A stretch of 64,000 bases of DNA from Climacium dendroides (GCA_950106755.1 OX467087.1:12094047-12158046), one strand, 5' to 3'; positions 23,043-35,228 are shown, numbered from the stretch's first letter. A program made the numbers and translations. Notes: generated by a model not told the origin, from the sequence alone.

Positions 23043-23945
23043 CTGTACCTTGTACCGTTGCCACAGTCAAAACCACACCTTTTTTATTATCTCTTTATAC
23101 CCTATACCAAATTTGATAACAAAATAATAGAAAAAGTAGAAGATGATTAAAGCATAAGCCCCAAACCGAAAAAAGATATAACAAAGAATTGATGAAAAAA
23201 ATCCAAAAATCCAAAAGTAATCTACAACTTCCACATTGTTAGTCCAAAGCCTATATACACCCCTATTTGCTAGGGATACCAAGATTGTGTCCAAAATATA
23301 AGAAAAAGTACCATGTGTCGTTGCTACAGTCAAAACAAAAGTAAAATTAATTTTCTAATTATTTAGTTCATAAAAATACTTTAAAATTCAATAACTTGCA
23401 CACCGTGAGTTGGAATGCCATGAAACCAAGCCCATGCACCCCTCCTCACCGAGAGCTTTCCGACGGTACCAAGATTGCGACCAAAATATAAGTAAAAATA
23501 ATTTTGTAGTGTATCATGTGCCATTGCCACAGTCAAAACAAAAGTAAAAGTAATTTTTTAATTTTTAGATCCAAAAACAACTTCAAAATTCAAGAACTTT
23601 CTCACTGTGAGTTGGAATGCCATGAAACAAAGCTCGTGCACCCTTCCTCGTTGAGAGCTTTCCGACAATACCAAGATTGTGATCAAAATATAAGAAAAAG
23701 TCATTTTCTAATTTTTTAGAACCAAAAACAACTCAACTTTTACACCGTATGTCCAAATGCCACGAAACCAAGCTGGTGCACCCCTCCTCGCCGAGGGCTT
23801 TCCGACGGTACCAAGCATGCCATTGGCTTTCTGATAGTACCAAGCATGTGACTGGAGGACGCATGGTCTGGGAGATCTCAACGTGACAAACAAACAAACA
23901 AACAAACAAACAAACAAAACAAGCATCCTATCTTAATAGAAGAGA
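23043..23945 (-). mobile_element. Non-autonomous Helitron, ~903 bp (second of a tandem pair)
   Basis: The minus-strand 5' end is TCTCTTCTATTAAGATAGG, preceded by A, fitting insertion between A and T. The plus-side end carries TGTACCGTTGCCACA, a decayed form of the terminal stem. Inside are several tandem ~150-bp copies of the block with GGTGCACCCCTCCTCG-like sequence, and a (CAAA)n run at 23887-23917. The short minus-strand open frame here is an internal shadow, not a gene. Confidence 0.75.
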
Positions 23946-24060
23946 TTTCATTGTAATATTTTTAGCTATAAAAAAAAATTTAATTTTAGATATATATGAG
24001 AAAAATATCAAAATTTTAGGAAATATGTTTTAATATAGAAAACTAATGAAGTTTGACCAA

Positions 24061-25068
24061 GCAAGAATATAGAATGTCCTTAAAGGTTAAACCTTAATTT
24101 ATTTGTCATTCTTGAATAGGACATAGGGAAACATATTTTCATTGAATTTTTTATCAATTTTTTTTATGAGCTCATGTCACTAATACCAGTGATGATGAAT
24201 TTGGCACTATTGGAATTATGGACTAGATAATGCTCAAGAGCCCAAAGGCTTGAAAGCATTATGGGATATAATGCTAAATTAGCTAATAGTTCATCACAAA
24301 CATTTGTATCTATATTATTCGCAAATCTAAGGGTGTCGAAAGAGGGTCTGCATTATAAGCTATAACGCTATTTGAACTATCCAATGGAATGGTGATAGAT
24401 TTGCCTTGAAAATTAGACTTGGCATTAATCTTCACAATATCATTAGAAAATTTGGTCACACAAAAAATGAAAACCCTTACATTTTTCTTTGTAAAGTCAA
24501 GCTGTAGGAGGATCTTTAAAAACAAAATCAAATGCAGTAAAGATGGAATTTGTCCCACAAATATTACTAGTGTGATCAATACAGTCCTACCCTAATGCAT
24601 CTTGTTGGTAGGGTTGGACAAGATTTTAGAGCATCCTCAATCCACCCTCTATTGAAGTACACAAGGGAAAGTCCCTTATGGATGTCAAAGAAACAACTAA
24701 AACTTGTTCCAATGTTAATGGCACCTCCCATGTTAAGGATTGGTGGCACTTCTTGGCTCTTACATGTTAAAAATTGGCGGCACTTCCTAGCCATTACATG
24801 TTAAGAATTGGTACTTTGTTGTACCCTCCAAGTAGTCTGCTCTCCTTGGTTAACAAAATGTCAACAACTTAGTTTGAAGATGAAAATAGAATTTGACATA
24901 TATGTGGTATGTGCTAGTGTGATATTTTCTATGCAATAGATTGATGAATGTTGAAATTTGGGGCATCATTGTAACATTTTATATCACCACTTTGGGCACT
25001 TAAAAAAGGCGTTGCCTATCCCACATTAACAACTCCTGCTTTGTTGCCAACTCCTTGTGGAACGTTTA
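24061..25068. other. AT-rich spacer with dispersed-repeat pieces
   Basis: No gene seen. The stretch 24895-25000 resembles 7155-7290. A short tandem repeat is listed separately at 24729-24813. Confidence 0.5.
24729..24813. repeat. 34-bp tandem repeat, 2.5 copies
   Basis: Units start CATGTTAAGGATTGG / CATGTTAAAAATTGG / CATGTTAAGAATTGG, each of the first two followed by a GGCACTTC block. Confidence 0.85.
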
Positions 25069-25321
25069 GAGCATCCTCACCAGTGAGTTTCGTATCCTTA
25101 AAGCTTTAGGAGAGGACCTCATATGTAGATAGAGATACAGAAATTTCACCACACCAACCTTTATCCAAAACCTGTATCTCTAAATTATACAGATTTCTGT
25201 GAAACTCTTCTCCAGTTCTGTATCCAGAGGCTCATATGGAGAACTCGCGAGGTCTCATCCCTATTTGATGTCCCAAGCTCAGTAAACAGATAGCGAAACG
25301 GAAGAGCTGGTGGGGATGCTC
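25069..25321. mobile_element. PIF/Harbinger-type MITE (Tourist-like), TSD TTA
   Basis: Begins GAGCATCCTCACCAG and ends CTGGTGGGGATGCTC (inverted, one mismatch). TTA directly flanks both ends (25066-25068 and 25322-25324), the 3-bp target typical of PIF/Harbinger elements. Length 253 bp, no coding capacity. It abuts the assembly gap. Confidence 0.9.
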
Positions 25322-25327
25322 TTAGGG

Positions 25328-25527
25328 NNNNNNNNNNNNNNNNNNNNNNNNNNNNNNNNNNNNNNNNNNNNNNNNNNNNNNNNNNNNNNNNNNNNNNNNN
25401 NNNNNNNNNNNNNNNNNNNNNNNNNNNNNNNNNNNNNNNNNNNNNNNNNNNNNNNNNNNNNNNNNNNNNNNNNNNNNNNNNNNNNNNNNNNNNNNNNNNN
25501 NNNNNNNNNNNNNNNNNNNNNNNNNNN
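25328..25527. other. Assembly gap, exactly 200 N
   Basis: A round-number run of N is probably a fixed-size placeholder, so the true distance is unknown. The missing sequence could hold the N-terminal and P-loop parts of the NLR pseudogene that follows. Confidence 0.99.
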
Positions 25528-25555
25528 TTTTCATGCTTGTCAAAAAAATGGATGA

Positions 25556-28520
25556 CGGTCATATCTCTCCAAGGCTTATCTTTGAAATAATCAAAGAAGG
25601 TGAAGCTTGGGTGGTGGTGCTATAAGAACTCTTCACTTTCAAATGGAGTTGGTGGTAATGACAAATGTCAAAAAGAGGAAGCCAAGCTTAGCAATAATGT
25701 TGATGCCTTGTGGTTGTTTGACCCAATCAATGACTTGAAGTACAACTTTTAGTTGGAAGAAGTGAAGTATTAGGACAACACAGTTGAAGTGATTTGTAAG
25801 TTGTTTTTCCCATGGTTTTGAAGATTCCCTTATTCAAGAGAGGTCATGTTTATGCAAGGTTTTTGCAAAAATCAGTGAGTGAAGTTGCTTTACCCATGTA
25901 CTTGTTTCCATTCCATGAAGATGCTTTTTTTTCCCAAATGTTGTCATTGGGTTGATTAGAAATACTCATATTGGTAGAGATGACTTGCTTTGTGCAAGTT
26001 TATTGATTTTGGTCCATTTCTACTTGTATTGATCTATGGGCTTGAAAGTGTTGTGTTCATGACAACACATTTTGTAAATGAGTTGACATTTTTGAGGATA
26101 TGTTCAAATGAATGCATGGAAATGTTGGAATTGGAAATGGAGAAAGTAAGGTCTTTATTCCTTTATCATGTTGCATGTGTTCCTTCCACACACTTTAACA
26201 ACAAGGATGACCATGAGTTGATTTCATCTTGTGTTCAATGATGTTAATTCAAGAAAGGTTATGGCAATGGTTATCATTACCACCTTTGGGTGTTGCAAAC
26301 CATGGGTGAGTAGTTGGATGGTGGTTGCTTTTGCATGAAATTGACTTTTTGAATCCTTTTAGAGAACCCCCACATCTTGTTTTTTCCATTTTTGAGAAAA
26401 AGCTTTGATGTACTAAATCCTCAAGATCATCTTCTATTCATGAATGCAACCTTGTTTGCACCCTACATCAATCCATACTCTTTGAAGTTAACATTCCAAT
26501 GGAACATTTTTGAATGGTTTGGTATTGTACATGGAATACTTGTGAAAAGTGCAAAAGAATGGATGAGTATTCTTTGATATCATGCATGCTTGTCAATCTT
26601 TGTTTCATTGATGAGTTGTGCCATGTAAGTATGCATTATAAATATGTACGATAGATTTGAATCTGAGGCACCCATGAGACTATTGTAACTCCTCGAAAGA
26701 AGTGTCTAAAATCCCATTCTGTTTGAATTTGACAGCCATGTGCCAATTCTATGAAATTAAGCTAATATAACAAGTATGCCTGTTTTAATATTTTTGAGTA
26801 GGATGAGGGACTTTGAGTGATAAGTTGCTTTTTTGACGGGGTTTTGTTTCTTTTCATTTGCTTGCAGGTGGGGAAACGTGAAGAGGAAGTTGGAGAGTAT
26901 GGACGATGGGCTCGGCAAAACCGCCATCACAAGACCTGAGCTTACAAAATTGTAGACAAAAGTTGGCAAAGAAGACGGATGTTCAATTGGGATTAGTACA
27001 ACGTGCTTGAAGAAGCCAGTGTGACAAACGTGGTGGTTGTTTGGTAAGTGTAAGGTGGATGTTTTCTTGGATAAGGAATTTATGACAGCGGAGGATGTTA
27101 ATTTTCTTTTGTTTCCTAGCGTGATGGTTTGGAAGCTCAGTACGAACTTTGCAAGTCTACAGGAACTAGATCTGAGAGGCTTGCAACACCGCAAGAGCTC
27201 GGAATTGAAATGCAGTTCGTCCTTGTCGGACTAGGTTCTTTGTTGAAGCTGGGCTTTCTACTATAAGGTGCTTGAGCATCCCAACAGATTCACATTGCAT
27301 TGACGAAATCAGCCGTTTGACAAATCTCCAAGTGTTGATTTGTACGGGTGTGGCCGGTTACCCAATCTGCGCAACCTCATTTTACTACAAGTGGCTTGTT
27401 TTCGATTCAATGACACGGTGGTTACCATCGCCGGCTTCAGCTCGAAGCACATGAACTTGCAGTTCTTGGATTTGAGCTGGTGTTGGGAATTGCAGAGTTT
27501 CTCGGGTGTGGGTGATTTCGTCGCGTTGCATGTACTTCATCTCAATTGTTGTTTCAAGCTAAATGAGGTGCCCAAACTTACAGAAGCTCAAACGGTTACG
27601 TAAGTTGCATGTGAACGTGAGCGGGTTACTTCGAGTCTTTCTGGGTTTGGGTGACTTGGTCAGTTTGCTGGAAATACATGCTAATTGCTGTGAGAGTCTT
27701 GCAGAGTTGTTGGATATGCGGAAATTGAGAAACTTGAGGATATTGGACCTTGAGTATTGCGAGATCATCAAACCATTGCCAAGTTTGAACGAGTTGATCT
27801 ATTTACAATCCCTTAAATCATCGGGTTGCACGAATATCACCCAACTACCAGATATGCACAAACTCACGAATTAAAAAACTTTGGAGTGGGATCCAAGTGA
27901 GTGCCCGGGAGAGGTTTCCCATTTCAGCTTCTTGCAGTATACCCTTTGCAATCTTTCTCAGTATTAAGTGTCTCGATTTTGCTTCAGAGTCTGATTGTCG
28001 GAATTCATGAGTTGCATGATGGACCTGACTTGCGCAAGTTGAATTTCAAGAGCTGTGAATTCCTCCAGTTCGTACAACTTGACCAGTTTAGAGGAGCTGA
28101 ATGTCTCGGATTGTGACAAGTTGGAGCCGTTACCGGATCTGAGAGAGCTTGCGAGTCTGAAAGAGCCGACGGTTGAGTGTTGTGCGCAGTTGAGAGATGC
28201 TCGTAATATCCGTGGGTTGTGGAACTTGGAATTGTTCCAGGCAAGTGGGCATCTGTGGCTTCATGAGAACCTCGGGCTGGACCTTCAATTCATTGCCTGA
28301 CGAGTCTCCCCTTCTTGAATGTGTCGGACTGCGGATTTGAAGTTCTGCAAGGGCTGGCAGCTTGATCGCAGTTTTTCACTTTGGTCTGCAGCCAGTGTCC
28401 CATCCAGGACCTCCCAAACTTGGTCAACTTCCCAAAATTATTCTATCTCGATGTGGGGATTGTGTGAACTTGACAAAGTTGTTCTTCACAAGACGGTAAA
28501 ATTCAAAATGTAAGCATTTG
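25556..28520 (+). pseudogene. NB-LRR (NLR) disease-resistance pseudogene, 5' end lost
   Basis: Translated pieces in different frames follow NLR order. At ~26060-26240 lies a degenerate NB-ARC stretch (ELEMEKVRSLFLYHVA, then HELISSCVQ). At ~26270-26330 is a decayed GLPL-like region ending LQTMGE-stop-LDGG. At 26377-26577 is an ARC2/winged-helix piece, LRKSFDVLNPQDHLLFMNA. A plausible splice acceptor (TTGCTTGCAG) is at 26868. From 27120 on there are leucine-rich repeats in several frames: FASLQELDLRGL, LQFLDLSWCWELQSFSGVG, LRNLRILDLEYCEIIKPLP, LTSLEELNVSDCDKLEPLP. In-frame stops and frameshifts separate the blocks, so it cannot encode a working receptor as assembled. Intact relatives sense pathogen effectors in the cytoplasm or nucleus. 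Confidence 0.85.
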
Positions 28521-31119
28521 GATGTTCACTGCATGAGGTTGCAAACTCTACCAGATCTCACAAATGCATGCATGATGTGATTGTTGGTTGTGATCAATAG
28601 TGTAGTGGTCTTGAGTGCGAAGAAGTGTAAGGACAGTGGCCTTCATTTTGCTTGGTTTCAAGATAGTGAAATTTCTTCAGTTGCGTTTGCCTTTGTTGGT
28701 TGGTGTGACTTCCATCTTGGGTGCAACATCAAGGCTTCAAAGGAAAATGATAGTGCTTAGCTTGAGGGTTCTCATGTGACTTGGTGCCATAGTAGCCTTG
28801 GTATGGACTGAAAAATGAGATTCTTTTCTTGTGGAAAGAAATTCCAAGTACAAGGTGAGATTTAGAAACTTTGCAAAGTTGAAGAGTATCAAACTAACTT
28901 CATTGACAAAATGATGTCAAATGAAATTCCTTATCTCTTGAAAAGAGCCATTGAATCAATTTTTCCAATATTTGAATTCAATTTATGAAAAAGTTCATGA
29001 GACTATTTTGGAAGCAATCTCCAACAACAAAAAGTCTCATATATATGCTCAATAACATTGGCCTCGGTATCTCATACCTTGTATATCTACAAATGGACTT
29101 TGCAAATACTCTCGGTAGGGTCAAACCAAACCTTGCTCAATCGTCAATCTCTGTGGCATGGATCTCTACTTCAAGTCTATGCGTAAGATTGAAAGCCAAA
29201 ATTGTAAAAGAAGTATATTTTGTTCAAAATCAGTGAAATAGAAAAGCAATAATATGAAAATAGGCTACTCACTAGCATTCATAGAATTGGTTGAAATTTG
29301 TTCCATTGCTACATAAAATTTTCAGTAGCTAAATGCACATTGGAGAAAATGCTTGGAAAAAATGAGATTTTAGCCCAAGACTTCAACAAACAATAAAATT
29401 TGGTAGTCAATTTGCAACTTCCTCCATGTTGGAATTAACATCTATTTATTTAATTTTGAATAATTACAGTACTCCCAATAATCCTTTACAACTTGCAAAA
29501 TCCTTTCTTTTCAATTTTTTAATACTTCTCACTCTCAAAGTATCCAAAATTGATTCATGTTTGTCTTGAAGGTAGCATATTGCACTAAATTCTATAAACT
29601 AGTTCTGGAATCATTGCTATCCATAGCTCAAATGCTGCAAGAAAATTATGAGAAGATGACAAAGTTGATGTCACTAAGCTTGACATGTATTAATGTTGCT
29701 ACTTTAGATTGCACGAACTCTTTGTTGTTCCTTGAAGGAACTAGATGATGCAAAATTGAAATACCCTACATATAGGTCAGTTTTGTAAATAATTAGTCCC
29801 AAATTGGAACATGTCTAAAATATGAAAAATCGTACAAGTATTTTTGAAAATTTGATAAAATTTGATTGTTGCCAATTTTGAATGTCCAAAAATGATTTTT
29901 GAGAAAATTTAGAAAGAGGACAACATTTACACATGAATAGATAGAAAACATTATTGCAATGAGGAGTGTTACAAAAGTAGGAAGATGAACATGCTAAAAG
30001 TAAAAAAAATCTAATTAAGTTGCCAAATTGTCCAAATGACAAAAATTGAATTATTTCATTAGCCATGTGCCAAATCTAATGTGGATGTATGGTATAAGGT
30101 TAACTCTCAAAAGTAGCAAGTTAAACAAATAATTTTAGTATACTTACTAGAGAAAGATCTTTGCCAAATTACCTAGTTTTAATACGGGGCAAAGTTCCAC
30201 TAAAAGCTTTCCAAATGGCCATTGTTATCAACTCCAAAACACACTATAAACCATCATATATAACATTGTATAACCAACCAATGGTCCCTCCATACTAAAA
30301 AGATATCATGATCTGCTAAATATCTAGGAAATAGTTTGTTTTTTTTGTGGCAAAATTTTGCCAGCTTAGGTGTCTTTGGCAACATGTCATTGAATAAAAT
30401 TTGGCTAACAATGACAACGTAGTAGCTCATTTTTGTCAAAGCTGGTGAAATTTTGATAGAAAAGGAATAGTCTTTGGGAGAGACTTATCTATCAATTCAA
30501 ATATTGGGTTTGGGTTGAAGAGCCATATAAGATAATTTTATTCATTATAAAAGAACCATTTTCAAGGATGCAAAAGGTACCCTTGCCTCATTGATATGCA
30601 ATGTTGTTATTGTAACAAGGGGAAGAATATTCAATTAATTTAGCCATTGTTGCATAAGGTAGAGGTATTTGACCTTGAAAGAACAAGACCAAAGTAGTCT
30701 TCTGAAAATGATTCAATTTTGGGACCAATAGGTGCATTTTTCATTTCTACATTGGTTTAGAAAGTCATCCATTGAACACTTTTTGGCCTTGGCATCTGTA
30801 TAGGGTTAAACCCTGAAGTTCCGTTATCCCTTCAATGAAAAGAAAATGGAGTTAGGATAGGCGCATAAAAACTCAATTTTTACAACAATTTTTCAAAAAA
30901 AATTCAATAGAAGTGAAACTCCGAGAGCTTCCTGTTTATACAATTTTCACGTAATTCAAACTTAAGCTTCAGAAGTTAGATCCATTTTCTTAAGCTTTAA
31001 CATCCACTCCGTTGGATTTTTCATTCATCCATCACTGATGCTCATTCTCGAGTGGCGGGAGAAACTGTGTCTTCTCTGTTCTGGGCGAAGGCTACTTGTG
31101 TTGCAGATACTGGCTGGCC
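28521..31119. other. AT-rich spacer, no gene seen
   Basis: No domain-bearing open frame. A TTAAACCC-like element end occurs at ~30806 without a matching partner that I could find. The last ~100 bases (31020-31119) are GC-richer and are probably the LFR promoter/5' leader. Confidence 0.5.
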
Positions 31120-31137
31120 ATGGCGACTAGGGTTTGA
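31120..31137 (+). promoter_or_regulatory. Short upstream ORF (5 codons) in the LFR leader
   Basis: ATGGCGACTAGGGTTTGA encodes M-A-T-R-V-stop with a good plant start context (GGCCATGGCG). It ends 107 bases before the LFR start, so it could modulate translation if it lies in the mRNA. The transcription start is not known. Confidence 0.4.
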
Positions 31138-31244
31138 AGTCGAGTTCTGGGGAAGTACTTAGCGGTGACGGGTGCGCTGTTCTCTCAGTTTTCCTCTTTT
31201 TAATTTTGAACTTTGTATTCTGTGGTGCTGGGTCGCGATTGGCA

Positions 31245-32636
31245 ATGGCGGGGCCAGCAGGCGCGGGGGGTGGGAGCGGGCAGAAGCGGGGGCGGCCTGG
31301 AGCGGCCAACGCCGGCACTAATTCTAACAATGCGGTGCAATTTGAGAATCCGAGTTCTGGAGCGGTGCACCAGCCTTCGCCTGGACCCAACCTCGGTCCC
31401 GCACTTCAAGTAATTCCCAATTTTGCCGATCAGCATTCCAAGAGGATTGTTATGGCGCTTCAGAGCGGATTAAAGGGAGAGCTCGCGTGGGCGATCAACG
31501 CGTTGACGCTGTTGAGTTTCAAGGAGAAGGACGATACGCGAAAGGATGCGACGCCGCTGGCGAAAGTCCCGGGGTTGCTTGATTCGCTTCTGCATGTGAT
31601 CAGTGAGTGGCGGGATATAGCTCAAGAACGGGTATTTGCGAAGTTGTCCAGGCCTCGCTTGCTAGGAGCTGATCAGCCGTACACGGGGTTTGGCCTTGAG
31701 TATGAAATAGTCACTCCTGATGATCCATTGGTCCATATCAGGGGAGCAGCAGAGAAGAATTCTGAAGGGGAGGAGGCGGAGGAAGCGAAAGAGGGGTGGT
31801 GCTGGGACGAGGAAGGGCTTTTCAATCTTGATGAAATTGGTCGGAATGAGAAACAGATATGTGCAGTGGCGGTTTCGAATGTGCTGCGCAACTTGTCGTT
31901 TATGCCTGAGAATGAAGCGGCGATGGCACAGCACCGCCAGTGTTTAGAAACTTTGATTACAGTCTTGGAAGATCACGAGATGGAGGACGAGGAGTTGGTG
32001 ACGAATTCGGTGGAGACGCTTTTAAACTTAGCACCTTTTTTGTGTTTCAAGAATTTTATGAACAATGGGAGTAGCAAAGGAAGCAATTCGGGGAGCACGA
32101 TGTCGGAGAAGAGAGTGGTTGATGCTATTCTGATGATGTTGTTCTCTCCTGTAGTTCCCTGGCATTGCTCCGCAGCCGAGCTTCTTGGACGGCTCGTTGT
32201 AAATCCTGACAACGAACCTTCTCTCTTGCCTTCGGTCTCCCAGGTCTTTCCTCGTTTGGTAGAGCTTTTAAGTGCTGATGCCTCCGGTGATGCTGTGGCC
32301 GCATCTGTGGCAGCATTACACAACTTTGCTGAGATCAACACCGACTGCCGGTTGCGTCTCGCGAGCGAGCGTTGGGCTGTGGCAAGATTGCTGAGAGTGG
32401 TGAGTTCAGGGAAAGACCACCCGCAGGAAATTTGTCGAAAGGCAGCCCTAACCCTGGAGAGCCTGGCGTCTGAGCCTCAGAATAGAACCGTAATGTTCTC
32501 CTTCGAGAGCCAAATAGCTGAGCTGGCCGTTGTGGACCTGCGAATGTCGGATGTTTTTGCCCGCATTCTTTGGGAGCTCAGTTCAGGTATCAGCTCCAAG
32601 ATGGGATCCCTTCGAGGAGTTTGGGGCTCCTCTTAA
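31245..32636 (+). CDS. LFR: LFR, armadillo-repeat subunit of plant SWI/SNF chromatin-remodelling complexes
   Basis: 463 residues, close to the length of Arabidopsis LFR. The first ATG of the conserved frame (GCAATGGCG) is chosen; the frame is open further upstream only through non-ATG codons. The order of conserved blocks matches LFR: an N-terminal Gly/Ala-rich region with KRGRPGAAN, then LGPALQVIPNFADQHSKRIV, WAINALTLLSFKEKDD, EEGLFNLDEIGRNEKQICAV, LSFMPENEAAMAQHR, ELLGRLVVNPDNEPS, LRLASERWAVARLL, and the end MGSLRGVWGSS. The protein is all alpha-helical armadillo repeats and acts in the nucleus, where LFR associates with SWI3/BRM-class remodellers and controls leaf and flower development in Arabidopsis. 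The coding region has no intron. An acidic insert (residues ~170-190, EGEEAEEAKEG) precedes the conserved Trp-rich block. Confidence 0.93.
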   Translation: MAGPAGAGGGSGQKRGRPGAANAGTNSNNAVQFENPSSGAVHQPSPGPNLGPALQVIPNFADQHSKRIVMALQSGLKGELAWAINALTLLSFKEKDDTRKDATPLAKVPGLLDSLLHVISEWRDIAQERVFAKLSRPRLLGADQPYTGFGLEYEIVTPDDPLVHIRGAAEKNSEGEEAEEAKEGWCWDEEGLFNLDEIGRNEKQICAVAVSNVLRNLSFMPENEAAMAQHRQCLETLITVLEDHEMEDEELVTNSVETLLNLAPFLCFKNFMNNGSSKGSNSGSTMSEKRVVDAILMMLFSPVVPWHCSAAELLGRLVVNPDNEPSLLPSVSQVFPRLVELLSADASGDAVAASVAALHNFAEINTDCRLRLASERWAVARLLRVVSSGKDHPQEICRKAALTLESLASEPQNRTVMFSFESQIAELAVVDLRMSDVFARILWELSSGISSKMGSLRGVWGSS

Positions 32637-34309
32637 CGCTCATATCGTTTATAGCTGCTGCGGCTACACCTTGCGGATGATGTACAGATATTCTATTTGA
32701 ATGATACTACAGCTTCCGACACACGCTACCGAGTGCATCCATCATTGTAGGAAGACCTTCGAGAATTCATTGACTATTCAAAGTCCTTCTCCAACAGGTG
32801 TTTGCACTACAGGTTGGAATGCCCGACATCTGAGTTTCAAGAGAATCAATATTCTCCTTTTTCAAGTGTGCTCATCTCTGAGTTAGCTGGGATCAGATTA
32901 CTGCATATCGGATATATTGGACGGATCGTCATATTACGAACTGTTGATTCAAGCTGGATGTCCCTTATGGGCTGGGTACGTTCTGAGTGCTTCAGAACCT
33001 TTCTACGGCAACTTCTTAGTGCTATTTGCAAGAAGTTATTAAGCATTGGTGCTTTCTCTTACCTAGTTCAAGACCTGTTTCAATCTGAGCACAGTATTAA
33101 CTGATTTGTACTCAGTCTGAATCCTAGTATTATTATAATTCATATTTACCTGGCTTATATTGTTTTTTTATTGGTGAACCTGTTTATGAGTTGCCATTCA
33201 CACTGATACTAATTTCTCAATAGGTACTAGAGGAATTAGCGAATTCAATCATTGATAATCTGATTTGTGCGTGCAGGTGGGAGGGAATGGTCGAACTGGT
33301 TTATTGAAGCCCTAGTTGAAGCTGTGTGCAAGTGGCAGGGATGTCCTCACCGATCGCGTTAAAATGTTGCTGGCGACTTCACTAACAGACATGGATAACG
33401 AACATTGAGTTCTCTAACATCGTGCTACACTTTGATTGCACATTTGGAAATTCCTCGTGTCGAACTATCCTGGCGAGCATATAGATCCTTGAGTGCTGCC
33501 ATCCTACGCGTTTTATCTCAACTGTAAGGATATCATGTGGGAAATCAACGCGGGTACTTTGAATCACAGGGAAGTACGAGATTAGTAATTCTTTTCTGAA
33601 ACCTTAATCGTCACCTTGAGAACAAATGTTAAAACATGCTTGCCTGACAATGTGTTTCAGACGTCTTTCCTGCTGTTCCTCACATCTCGCTCATCCAATC
33701 TCTCCCACTGTTTTTTCCGAAGATATTTTCTTTCCAATGATATCTCGACTGGATGTTAATAACTTCTAACGTAGCGGACCTTGAAGGAATTTCGTTCGTG
33801 CAGGGGGGAGGATGATGATGTTCGCGCTTTTAGGGAAAAGGCAACGCCGTCTATCAACAGGAGAATCCACTGGGTTGCTTGCTCCACCACTTTCATGAGT
33901 GCACATCGCCATTCCTAATGGAGGCATTGGTTTTACCCTTGAAAATCATCTGGAAATGAATTGCAATACAATATAATGTGTGCGCCTTCTCGAAAATTGT
34001 GTCTTCCAGGCTCGAAGTGAAATGATTTTCTTGGGGGTGGAGATACCCGTGAAACTCTTCGTCCTGGGTAGGTGCTGTTGAAATGTTTTCTCTTCATTGT
34101 TGATTAGAAACCGTTGCTTGGCAAGATGGACTTCTTGAATCCATCATCGTTGAACAGTTGAATCGTCGTTCTTTTGCAAGCTCTTTACCCCTGAAAAGGA
34201 CGAGACCTATCACTAAGGTACTTGGCCAAAAATGATCTGATTTTTGGATCTTTAGGTGCATTTTTCATTTCTACAGTAATCTTGAAAGTTATTCATCACT
34301 TTTTGTGGG
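32637..34309. other. Region downstream of LFR, no gene seen
   Basis: Mixed composition, GC-richer than the AT-rich flank up to ~34150, with only short unsupported frames. It may contain a long, possibly spliced LFR 3' untranslated region: GTGCGTGCAG|GTGGGAGGG at ~33276 looks like an acceptor. I saw no domain-coding sequence. Confidence 0.4.
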
Positions 34310-35228
34310 TTAATCCTTAAGCACCCTAGGGGACCAATAGTGTCCTCACATTTATTAAATTTGAAATGCTGTAACTTTTGCATCTAATGTTCAAATTTAA
34401 TAAAACTTGGGAGATTTGTGCTCTCTCATCTAGTTTGTGGTAAAATTTTCAGATCAATTCAAAATGTATTGATTTTTTAAAAGCCCTATGAAGTTCATAG
34501 GTTCAATTTGAGTTCATCAAATTGCATTTTGATGGCTGCAACTTTGGAGGTTTCTATCCCCTTCATCCAATGTTTGTTTTCAATAAAAATTTGTTGGGTT
34601 ATGTCAACTTGAAGTCTAGTTATTGTAGTGAAATTTTATCCCCTTCATCTAATGTTTGTTTTCAATAAAAATTTGTTGGGTTATGTTAACTTGAAGTCTA
34701 GTTATTGTAGTAAAATTTTCATGTCAATTCAAGTTGTTTTGAATGTTTGGGAGCAAATCAAAATTCAATTGTAGTGAACTTTGGTGGCTTGATTCTTTTG
34801 TATGGAGTATTTGTTTCTAATAATATTTTTGGGAAAGTTGTACATATTAGTATAGATTGTGGTTAAAATTTTATATTGAAAAGTTATGGGTAGTTGGAGA
34901 AGCATTTTAGTAGGAGGTTCAACTCAAGATGTGCTTTTTCTAAATTTTTTTTACTATTTTTTGACATCTCAAAGCCATTTTGTGAACACAATGAGTCTAT
35001 TGAATGATATTTTATTTCACTTGTGAGGACACTATTGGTTCCCTAGGGTGCTTAAGGACCTATTTGTATGTTGGTTTCGAAGTATTGTATAGGTTAAAGT
35101 TTTTTCTATTAAATAGGTTTAAAGGTGAAATTTGATTTCTAAACCTATTTAGTGACATTTAGACATATAACACTTTAAAAACAATGATGTTCTTAAACCC
35201 AAGAAAGCCATGGACATTTAAGGGTTAA
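34310..35228. mobile_element. TTAA-ended inverted-repeat element, related to the one at 43713
   Basis: The left end is TTAATCCTTAAGCACCC and the far right is ATTTAAGGGTTAA. A strong inverted match to the left end (CCTTAAGCACCCTAGGGGAC) lies inside, at ~35018-35060, so the true right end could be there. The interior (GAAATGCTGTAACTTTTGCA) matches 43776-43796. A 76-bp stretch (34555-34630) is repeated directly at 34640-34715. Confidence 0.65.

Larger units (their letters stand above)
22550..24060. repeat. Dispersed repeat D, copy split by a Helitron array
   Basis: The D sequence occupies 22550-22790 and 23946-24060. The Helitrons at 22791-23945 separate the two parts. The continuous copy at 14041-14395 passes through this point without them, supporting insertion. 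Confidence 0.65.

Noticed and set aside
23067..23926. Minus-strand frames of 72-88 codons
   Set aside because: They lie inside Helitron repeat blocks, differ between sister units and lack a domain.
31134..31244. N-terminal extension of LFR upstream of 31245
   Set aside because: It would need a TTG start, is hydrophobic in a way unlike LFR, and the conserved protein length is met from the ATG at 31245.
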